A DNA stretch of 49,407 nt from Maricaulis sp. (GTDB taxonomy: Bacteria > Pseudomonadota > Alphaproteobacteria > Caulobacterales > Maricaulaceae), in the NCBI GenBank assembly GCA_002692855.1, contig NZMJ01000015.1, positions 1 to 49,407 on the forward strand, written 5' to 3'. A program made the position numbers and the translations under genes. The notes under the pieces are model-generated. The model ran no database searches. It saw only the letters and a list, made by a program, of their open reading frames with translations, and had not been told where the DNA came from. Shown piece after piece: positions 12,278 through 18,895 of the stretch; the first letter of the stretch is position 1, and each line of letters opens with the position of its first letter.

Positions 12278-12806
12278 AGACGCCCCCGCCTCCCCCGAAT
12301 TTCCCGCGGCGCCCGCTGCGGCTCCGTCGAAAAGGTCCGCCATGAAATCGAAAGCTCCGTCCATTCTCAGCAGCGACCTGGTGCTGAACGGTTCCATCTC
12401 TTCCGAAGGTGAAGTCCAGCTGGACGGTTCGGTCGAAGGTGATGTTCGCGCTGGATCCCTGACGATTGGCGAAGAAGCCTCCGTCAATGGTGAAGTCATT
12501 GCCGACACCATCGTGGTGCGTGGACGCGTCACTGGTTCGATCCGCGCCCGTCAGGTGCAGCTGGCTTCGACCGCCCGCATCGAAGGCGACATTGTCCATT
12601 CCTCGCTGTCCGTCGAAAGCGGCGCATTCTTTGACGGCAATTGCCGTCATGCATCGGATCCGCTGAGCGACAAGGCATCCTCGTCGAAGTCATCGAGCAG
12701 CCCGGCGCCGAGCGCTTCGCGCCCGTCGTCGCCGGCATCTCCGGCTTCGCCCTCGTCCAGCAGCTCGTCCTCGCTGGACATGCCAACGGCGAAATCCGCC
12801 AGCTAG
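12258..12806 (+). CDS. bacA: Bactofilin (polymer-forming cytoskeletal protein)
   Basis: A 182-residue bactofilin. A Pro/Ala-rich N-terminal arm (1-35) is followed by the beta-helical bactofilin core (about 36-130; SDLVLNGSISSEGEVQLDG and VNGEVIADTIVVRGRVTG are typical rungs) and a low-complexity Ser/Pro-rich tail. Bactofilins polymerise without nucleotide and recruit wall enzymes at the membrane. The start lies 20 bases inside the M23 peptidase gene, in another frame, so the two are translationally linked, and BacA probably positions that enzyme. A strong hairpin terminator follows. Confidence 0.92.
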   Translation: MFNTKGKDAPASPEFPAAPAAAPSKRSAMKSKAPSILSSDLVLNGSISSEGEVQLDGSVEGDVRAGSLTIGEEASVNGEVIADTIVVRGRVTGSIRARQVQLASTARIEGDIVHSSLSVESGAFFDGNCRHASDPLSDKASSSKSSSSPAPSASRPSSPASPASPSSSSSSSLDMPTAKSAS

Positions 12807-12828
12807 CGGCCATAACCAATCAGACGTG

Positions 12829-12858
12829 AAACGCCGGCGGTCTCCCGCCGGCGTTTTT
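12829..12858 (+). terminator. Rho-independent terminator after bacA
   Basis: A perfect 11-bp GC-rich stem (12830-12840 with 12845-12855), loop TCTC, followed on the plus strand by a run of T (12854-12858). It closes the M23-bacA operon. prfB converges on it from the other side, but its strand has only a short T run, so termination in that direction would be weaker. Confidence 0.88.
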
Positions 12859-12886
12859 CGTTGTGGCCTTGATCTCTTGAGTGCCG

Positions 12887-14009
12887 CTAGTCGTCTGCGC
12901 TGTCGACCTCATCGCCGAGACGAGCGGCGAGCGAAGCGGCCATGAAGGCATCGAGATCGCCATCGAGAACGCCCTGCGTGTCAGAGGTTTCAACGCCGGT
13001 GCGCAAATCCTTGACCATCTGGTAGGGCTGCAGGACGTAGGAGCGGATCTGATGGCCCCAGCCGATGTCAGTCTTTGAATCCGCCTCGGCCTGCGCGGCT
13101 TCCTCGCGCTTGCGCAATTCCAGCTCATAGATCCGCGCACGCAGCATGTTCCAGGCCGTCGCGCGGTTCTTGTGCTGTGACCGGTCGGCCTGGCAGGCCA
13201 CCACGATACCGGTCGGTTCGTGCGTCAGCCGGACAGCGGATTCAGTCTTGTTGACATGCTGCCCCCCCGCGCCCGAGGCGCGGAACGTATCGACGCGGAC
13301 GTCGCTTTCATTGACCTCGACCTCGATCTGGTCGTCGACCAGCGGGTACGGCCAGGCGCTTGCGAAACTGGTGTGACGCCGCGCGGCCGAGTCGTAAGGC
13401 GAGATACGCACAAGCCGGTGAACGCCGGCTTCCGTCTTCAGCCAGCCATAGGCATTCTCGCCCTTGAACAGCAGGGTCACCGACTTGATCCCGGCTTCAT
13501 CGCCGGGTTGTTCCTCGATCACCTCGACCTTGAAGCCGCGGGCATTGCCCCAACGCGTGTACATCCTGGCGAGCATCGACGCCCAGTCCTGGGACTCGGT
13601 GCCGCCGGCTCCGGGGTGAATTTCCAGATAGGCGTCGTTTGCGTCCGCTTCACCGGAAAGCAATGCCTCGAGTTCGGCGCGCGCAGCCTTGTCCTTCAAT
13701 CGCTTAAGGACGGCATCCGCCTCGTCGATCATGTCATCGTCACCCTCGGCTTCGGCCATTTCGGCGAGTTCGAGCGTGTCGGACAATTCCTGTTCGATTT
13801 CCTGGATGGCAGTCATCGCCGCTTCGAGGCGATTGCGTTCCCGCATCAGCGCCTGGGCTTTTTGAGGATCATTCCAGAAATCGGGATGTTCGGCGCGGGC
13901 GTTCAGCTCGTCGAAGCGTTTTTCTGCGGTATCCCAGTCAAAGACGCCTCCTCAGCAGTCCCACCGACCGCTTGATGTCTTCGGAAAGATTGGAGAATTC
14001 GGCGCGCAT
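12887..14009 (-). CDS. prfB: Peptide chain release factor 2, +1 programmed frameshift
   Basis: RF2 recognises UGA/UAA and triggers peptide release. Reading starts at the ATG at 14009 ([15 protein letters not shown]...), runs 23 codons to an in-frame TGA (13938-13940), then must shift +1 at CTT-TGA-C to continue as DWDTAEKRF. The product is join(13941-14009, 12887-13939), about 373 residues, normal for RF2. The GGQ catalytic motif is in [13 protein letters not shown]. The codon-recognition tripeptide is SPY ([14 protein letters not shown]) instead of the SPF of E. coli, a variant I believe is common in Alphaproteobacteria. Starting at the downstream ATG (13846) would lose part of domain 1. Confidence 0.93.
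13937..13952 (-). promoter_or_regulatory. RF2 programmed +1 frameshift site
   Basis: On the minus strand the sequence reads AGG AGG CGT CTT TGA C. It has a perfect Shine-Dalgarno-like AGGAGG (13947-13952), a 3-base spacer, the CTT slippery codon and the UGA-C stop context. This matches the E. coli arrangement (AGGGGG-TAT-CTT-TGA-C) with the same spacing. Low RF2 lets the ribosome pause at UGA and slip, giving autoregulation. Confidence 0.92.
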
Positions 14010-14053
14010 GTTTGGCTCGGCCTCGGTATCTGACGATTGGAAGTGCCGGGATA

Positions 14054-14071
14054 GCCGGGCTCGCGCCCGGC
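14054..14071. other. Hairpin between PBP1A and prfB
   Basis: A perfect 7-bp GC stem (GCCGGGC at 14054-14060 with GCCCGGC at 14065-14071), loop TCGC, in the 85-base gap between the end of PBP1A and the start of prfB. There is no T tract, so it is at most a pausing or mRNA-end structure. Confidence 0.4.
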
Positions 14072-14094
14072 ATCAAGACGGGTGTCAGCGACGA

Positions 14095-16632
14095 TCAGTA
14101 AAGACCGCCCAGGTCTTCTTCCTCATCATCGCCGTCATCATCATTGTCATTGGCAGCACCGTCGCCCGTCAAAGCCTCGCGCGCAAAGCTGAGCCCGCCG
14201 CCCTCATCCTGCCCGCCCCGCGTCGGTTCGGTGCCGGGATGGAAGGCTTCAAGGATTGTCCCCGGCCGACCGAGCACGGACGGAGCGCCGGTGCGATAGT
14301 CGATCGGAACCAACCGCACGCCTTCAGGCACACGGAAGGGGGCGACCGGATAATTGTCGAGGGCGACCTCAAGGAAATCGCGAACCACGGGTGCCGCAAC
14401 CCGGCCCCCGGCCTCGCCCGACCCCATCTCGCGCGGCGTATCGAAGCCAACATAAACGCCGACCACGAGGTCGGGGCTGAAGCCGACGAACCAGGCGTCA
14501 TGGAAATCATTCGTGGTGCCGGTCTTGCCCGCCAGCGGGCGGCCAAGCGCGCGCAAGGCCGTGCCCGTGCCGCGTTCGACTGCGCCTTCAAGCAGATGCA
14601 CGACCTGATAAGCGGTGACCGGGCTGATTACTTCCTCGCCCAGTTGCGGCAACTCGGGTTCTGTCATGCCCGGCTGCCATTCCGCGACATTGCAGCCCGT
14701 GCATTCACGCGGGTCGTGGACGAAGACGGACTCGCCTCGGCGATCCTGGATCCGGTCGAGAATGGTTGGCTCTACGCGAACCCCGCCATTGACCATGCCG
14801 CCGTAAGCCCCCACCAGCCGCCACAGTGTCGTTTCGCCCGCACCAAGCGACATCGCCAGAACAGGATCGAGGTCATCATAGATGCCAAATCGTTCCGCGA
14901 GTTCGGTAATCGGCTCCATGCCCATTTCCTGGGCGAGGCGGACCGTCATCACATTGCGCGAATATTCGAGGCCCAGACGCAGGGTCGACAGCCCGTAGAA
15001 TTGCTCGGAGTAGTTTTGCGGACGATAGAAACGTGAATCCGGTCCGCCGGTTGCCACGAAGGGCGCGTCGAGGATCATCGAGACCGGCGTATAGCCGTTG
15101 TCGAGCGCTGCTGCATACACGAAGGGTTTGAAGGATGACCCCGGCTGACGTCGCGCCTGCGTGGCTCGATTGAACTGGCTCTGCGAGAAGCTGTAGCCGC
15201 CCACCATCGCCAGGACCCGGCCCGTGTGCGGATCCAGCGCAAGGATGCCGCCATTGACCTCGGGGATCTGACGCAGGCCGAAGACGCCGTCTGCATCCGT
15301 CGCTTCGACGTAGATCACATCCCCGACCGACAGCACCTGGCTGGCACGCTCGACGCGCGCGCCCAATGCCCCATTGCGCAAGCCTTCGCGCGCCCATTCG
15401 AGTTCCGACAACGGGATCACGCCCTCGGCGGTACGCCGGGGGGCTGCAACCGGTTCGCTGTCTTGGTCGGCACTTTCGGGCAGCACTTCTTCGGGGACCA
15501 GCCACGCGATCCGGGCATTGTCGGCGCCCGCCGCCGTCACGACGGCGACGCGCCAGTCCACGTCGAGATCGGACGGCGTGCTGACGGCCACAAGCTGTTC
15601 GGCAAGATTGTCGCCCGGTTCGATCGTGGTGAAGGCACCGCGCCAGCCGTGGCGGCGGTCGTAGTCCTCCAGCCCCGCCCGCAAGGCATCGCGGGCCGCC
15701 AGCTGCATGGTGGTGTCGAGCGTGGTGCGGATCGACAGGCCGCCATTGTACATTTCCTCTTCGCCATAGATGTCCGCGACCTGTCGGCGGACTTCCTCGA
15801 CGAAATACTCGGCGGCGACATACTCCTCGCCTGCCAGCCGGTCGGCGACCTCAAGCGGCTCGTCCATTGCGGCGCGGGCGGCGTCCTGGGTGACATAGCC
15901 GTTTTCGGCCATACGGCGCAGGACCCAGTTGCGCCGGTTTACAGCGGCTTCGGGATGGCGCGTGGCGTGAAACAGGGCCGGACCATTTACGACAGCAGCA
16001 AGGTAGGCGGATTCCGCCAGCGTCAGCTCGTCGAGAGACTTGCCAAAATAGTTGAGCGCAGCCGCTGCGACGCCGTAAGAGCGCCGGCCGAAATAGATTT
16101 CATTGAGGTAGAGCTCGAGGATCTGGTCCTTGGTGAAGGCGCGTTCGATACGGCGGGCCAGAACCATTTCCTGCACCTTGCGTGACAGGCGTTGTTCGGA
16201 CGTCAGCAGGAAGTTTTTTGCGACCTGCTGGGTGATGGTCGATGCGCCCTCAAGGTTCTCGTCATTCATGATGTGACCGATATTGGCGATCGTAGCGCGG
16301 ACGATGCCGCGCAGATCGAGTCCGCCATGGTCGTAAAAATTCCGGTCCTCGGCCGCGAGGAAGGCATGGATCAGCTCGGGCGGGATGGTTTCGATCGGAA
16401 CGAAAATTCGGCGTTCGCGCGCATATTCGGCGATCAGCCGCCCGTCACCCGCGTGAACTCGGCTGGTGATCGGCGGCTCGTACTCGGCAAGCTGCTGATA
16501 ATCCGGCAGGTCTTCGGTGACGCGCACGACATAGATGGCCGCAGCGATGATTGCGGCCAGGCCCAGCACCAGCGCGGCGATGCCGCCCCACACGAGTGCG
16601 CGCAGCGCGTTACCCCATGTAAAAATTCGCAT
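14095..16632 (-). CDS. mrcA: Penicillin-binding protein 1A (bifunctional class A)
   Basis: An 845-residue bifunctional peptidoglycan glycosyltransferase/transpeptidase. It has one N-terminal transmembrane helix, then a GT51 domain (EDRNFYDHGGLD; STITQQVAKNFLLT; RRIERAFTKDQILELYLNEIYFG written in parts), an OB-like insert (about 330-430), and the transpeptidase domain with SSFK (SxxK nucleophile), SRN (EYSRNV) and KTGTT. It ends in an unusual Asp/Glu-rich tail. The ATG at 16632 follows CAGGGA at a good distance; a TTG two codons upstream is less likely. It is adjacent to prfB, and amiC lies upstream beyond the GIY-YIG cassette. Confidence 0.95.
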   Translation of the reverse strand: MRIFTWGNALRALVWGGIAALVLGLAAIIAAAIYVVRVTEDLPDYQQLAEYEPPITSRVHAGDGRLIAEYARERRIFVPIETIPPELIHAFLAAEDRNFYDHGGLDLRGIVRATIANIGHIMNDENLEGASTITQQVAKNFLLTSEQRLSRKVQEMVLARRIERAFTKDQILELYLNEIYFGRRSYGVAAAALNYFGKSLDELTLAESAYLAAVVNGPALFHATRHPEAAVNRRNWVLRRMAENGYVTQDAARAAMDEPLEVADRLAGEEYVAAEYFVEEVRRQVADIYGEEEMYNGGLSIRTTLDTTMQLAARDALRAGLEDYDRRHGWRGAFTTIEPGDNLAEQLVAVSTPSDLDVDWRVAVVTAAGADNARIAWLVPEEVLPESADQDSEPVAAPRRTAEGVIPLSELEWAREGLRNGALGARVERASQVLSVGDVIYVEATDADGVFGLRQIPEVNGGILALDPHTGRVLAMVGGYSFSQSQFNRATQARRQPGSSFKPFVYAAALDNGYTPVSMILDAPFVATGGPDSRFYRPQNYSEQFYGLSTLRLGLEYSRNVMTVRLAQEMGMEPITELAERFGIYDDLDPVLAMSLGAGETTLWRLVGAYGGMVNGGVRVEPTILDRIQDRRGESVFVHDPRECTGCNVAEWQPGMTEPELPQLGEEVISPVTAYQVVHLLEGAVERGTGTALRALGRPLAGKTGTTNDFHDAWFVGFSPDLVVGVYVGFDTPREMGSGEAGGRVAAPVVRDFLEVALDNYPVAPFRVPEGVRLVPIDYRTGAPSVLGRPGTILEAFHPGTEPTRGGQDEGGGLSFAREALTGDGAANDNDDDGDDEEEDLGGLY

Positions 16633-16773
16633 ACTCAATCCCTGACGTGGAATGCCGGTGTGTCTCAGCCATCAGGCGGCATTATGGCAAGACTCGTGCC
16701 CGGTTAAAGGCATTTCACCTGTACGGATAAGTTTACCACGTCAAACGATTGCCCGATGCGCAACCGAGAGGCA

Positions 16774-16800
16774 GTCATTCCCGCGAAGGCGGGAATCCAG
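16774..16800 (+). repeat. 27-bp palindromic repeat, copy A
   Basis: The core hairpin is ATTCCCGC-GAAG-GCGGGAAT, flanked by GTC and CCAG. It is the exact reverse complement of copy C (17198-17224) and differs from copy B (16854-16880) by one base. It forms the left end of the unit that contains the GIY-YIG gene. This sequence type is a known REP-like dispersed element in many proteobacteria. Confidence 0.85.
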
Positions 16801-16853
16801 TTTCGCCGAGTGAAGCCTGTATTGAAAGTGCGGGGCGCGGAAAAGTCGTACTT

Positions 16854-16880
16854 CTGGACTCCCGCCTTCGCGGGAATGAC
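16854..16880 (-). repeat. 27-bp palindromic repeat, copy B
   Basis: Inverted relative to copy A, with one substitution that breaks one pair of the inner 8-bp stem. It ends 14 bases beyond the stop codon of the GIY-YIG gene. Copies A and B form an inverted pair around a 53-base spacer. Confidence 0.85.
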
Positions 16881-16894
16881 ATTCGATGGGGCGG

Positions 16895-17185
16895 TCAAAG
16901 CGTTAGATCGTCATACAGGTCGCGCCAGTCGGAGTTTTTCTCCTCAATCAATCGGAGCTTCCAGGCGCGGTTCCATTTCTTGATCTGCTTCTCTCGCGTG
17001 ATGGCGTTTTCCATCGTTTCGTGAGGTTCGAACCAGACGAGGCGGTGGAAATTGTATCTGGAGGTGAACCTGGCCCCTTGGCGGTTCCTGTGTTGCCACG
17101 ACCTGCCGAGCAGATTGCTGGTCACTCCGACATAGAGCGTACCATTCCGCTGGCTCGCAAGGATGTAGACGCAGGGCTGTTTCAC
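16895..17185 (-). CDS. Small GIY-YIG nuclease-family protein
   Basis: A 96-residue single-domain GIY-YIG protein. The first strand is VYILAS (Y7), the YIG counterpart is LYVGVTSNL (Y18), the helix carries R28 and QH, and the metal-binding glutamate is in TREKQIKKWNR (about E65). All expected catalytic positions are therefore present. The start is GTG at 17185, only 12 bases from repeat C; a TACAAT at 17197-17192 would give a nearly leaderless transcript. The gene sits exactly between repeats B and C, inside an otherwise conserved amiC-PBP1A neighbourhood, which suggests insertion. The family includes homing-type and repair-type nucleases, and this subfamily has no settled function. The DNA target is not visible. 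Confidence 0.88.
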   Translation of the reverse strand: MKQPCVYILASQRNGTLYVGVTSNLLGRSWQHRNRQGARFTSRYNFHRLVWFEPHETMENAITREKQIKKWNRAWKLRLIEEKNSDWRDLYDDLTL

Positions 17186-17197
17186 GCAAAGATTGTA

Positions 17198-17243
17198 CTG
17201 GATTCCCGCCTTCGCGGGAATGACGAAGGAGAAGCGGGAATGA
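17198..17243 (-). repeat. 27-bp palindromic repeat, copy C, plus partial copy
   Basis: Copy C (17198-17224) is a perfect inverted match of copy A. It is followed by a truncated copy whose GCGGGAATGAC (17233-17243) repeats the end of the unit. Copy C lies immediately upstream of the GIY-YIG start codon, so the hairpin may overlap its promoter. Confidence 0.82.
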
Positions 17244-17252
17244 CGGGATAAA

Positions 17253-18494
17253 TTACCGCGCCCTTGTCGTCAGGGATGCCTGACGCACGGGAGCATCCGG
17301 GACGTCGGAGCGGGCGAAATAGGCATCGATCGCGTTGAGGACCGAGGTCATCTGGCGCGCTCGCGCGCTGTCGGACCGCATGTTCGCCAGATCGGTTGCG
17401 TTGGTCATGAAGCCCATTTCGAGCAGGACCGCCGGAACGCGGGCGTCCAGCAACACAAAGAGATTGGCTTCACGATGCGGGTTCTGGAGCAGAGGTCCGG
17501 CCTGAGCAAGATGCTGCAGCATCACGTCAGCGAAGGCCGAGGACTGGTTCCGCTTCTCACGCAATTCGAGCTCGACAAGAATGTTGTTCACATCGGCCCG
17601 GCTGGTGTGATTGGCGCCCTGACGCGCCCGTTGGCGGGCCCGGTTCTCGGCGCGGTCATTGAGCGTGTAGACCGCTGCACCGCGGGTTGATGCATTCGGT
17701 GAGCTGTCCGCATGGATCGACAGGAACAGGTCCGCGCGCTGCTCGGCCATCACGCCGACGCGCTCTTCCCAGGAGGGATAGATGTCGCTGTCACGGGTCA
17801 TGAACACGACGTAGCGGCCGGTCGCTTCCAGCTGGCGCCGCAATTCGCGCGCTGCGGCCAGCGTGACATCCGCCTCTTCGGCGCCGCCGGACCCCAGTGA
17901 GCCGGGATCACGCCCCCCGTGTCCCGCATCCAGCACGATAACGCGGCGCTCGCGCGGCGGCGGCACGTAGATGGCTTCGACGCGTTCAGCAATCAGCGCA
18001 TCGAGCCCGGCCGTCGGGAAGCCGGAGGCTTCGGCAAAGTCGGTCTCTTCTGCACGGCGGATATCGACCACGAGACGGTGCATGCCCGCCTCGTTCGGCT
18101 CGAGTGCGAATTGTTCGACAATCGTCACCGGGCCATCGAGCGCAAACACCAGGCGCGAGGTTTCCGCAGAGGCGGCAAAATAGCGGAACGTATTGACGAT
18201 GCCGTGGCCGCGTCCCTCGCCCGTGTCCAGGCCTTCGACGGACCATGCGGCGTTGGGCAGTTCGAGAACCAGACGCGCCGCAGGGTCGGTCAGCGTGAAG
18301 GCTTCGAATTCAAGAAGCTCGGTCGTTTCGACGACGATCCGCGTGGTGTCGCCATTCTCGCCGAAGCGAACCTGCCGGACCTCACCCTCGCGGGCATGGG
18401 CACTGGCCGCAGCGCAGAACAGCGCTGCAAGCGCTCCAATCGCGCGAAAAAACCCGTTCTTGCCCATACGAACCACCATCGCAGATACCGTCAT
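17253..18494 (-). CDS. amiC: N-acetylmuramoyl-L-alanine amidase with AMIN domain
   Basis: About 413 residues. A cleavable signal peptide (core GFFRAIGALAALFCAAASAHA) is followed by an AMIN domain (about 40-150) that targets peptidoglycan or the division site, then a C-terminal Amidase_3 catalytic domain. Zinc and catalytic signatures are VIVLDAGHGGRDPG, EADVTLAAARELRRQ, LFLSIHADS and LLEMGFMTN. It cleaves the amide between MurNAc and the stem peptide during cell separation. Starts at 18494, 18479 and 18467 are all ATG and in frame; the last begins right at the signal peptide. It sits between rne and PBP1A, a common alphaproteobacterial order. Confidence 0.92.
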   Translation of the reverse strand: MTVSAMVVRMGKNGFFRAIGALAALFCAAASAHAREGEVRQVRFGENGDTTRIVVETTELLEFEAFTLTDPAARLVLELPNAAWSVEGLDTGEGRGHGIVNTFRYFAASAETSRLVFALDGPVTIVEQFALEPNEAGMHRLVVDIRRAEETDFAEASGFPTAGLDALIAERVEAIYVPPPRERRVIVLDAGHGGRDPGSLGSGGAEEADVTLAAARELRRQLEATGRYVVFMTRDSDIYPSWEERVGVMAEQRADLFLSIHADSSPNASTRGAAVYTLNDRAENRARQRARQGANHTSRADVNNILVELELREKRNQSSAFADVMLQHLAQAGPLLQNPHREANLFVLLDARVPAVLLEMGFMTNATDLANMRSDSARARQMTSVLNAIDAYFARSDVPDAPVRQASLTTRAR

Positions 18495-18895
18495 TTCGTC
18501 CACGGCTTTTGCGGTTTGATAGCAGCTTTGCCTTGACGTTTCGTTGATACGGATCGTTTTTCCACGGACGCGGTATCGCCCGCTTCCCATAGTCAGACTT
18601 ATAGGGCATGGTGATTGCTGTTCCGAGGGGCGAAGCGCTTGTGCCGCCGCCATTTTTCACGGAACGCGCCTAGGCTGGCGGCAACGCCCGGCCGAATCGC
18701 AAATTTCCCGCCGCGCGCGCACAGATTCGCCGCCGGCGACCCGACCGCCCAGCCGGGCCTTCGTATTCCTCGAAGCCTGGCGAACTGGAAGAACAATGCG
18801 CCGCACGCCCCCCGACATTGTTGGATTCGAGAGCAGACTCTCCGCGTGTGTTGCGCCGCCGCCCCTTTACCGGGTGCGCGCAGGAGCCCTGATTC
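18495..18895. other. Long divergent intergenic region / rne leader
   Basis: About 400 bases between the amidase and RNase E start codons, with no convincing gene. A TTGACG (18533-18538) and a TATAGG (18600-18605) are promoter-like but not correctly paired. The last 230 bases are GC-rich and could fold as a long 5' leader of rne; RNase E mRNAs are often autoregulated through such leaders, which is inference here. AGGAG at 18884-18888 is the rne ribosome-binding site. Confidence 0.4.

Noticed and set aside
13846..14009. prfB as a frameshifted pseudogene or sequencing error
   Set aside because: The stop sits in the canonical AGGAGG-N3-CTT-TGA-C recoding context, and the downstream frame is complete.
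16774..17224. CRISPR array from the three similar 27-bp repeats
   Set aside because: The copies are in mixed orientation, unevenly spaced (53 and 317 bases) and enclose a gene; no cas genes are present.
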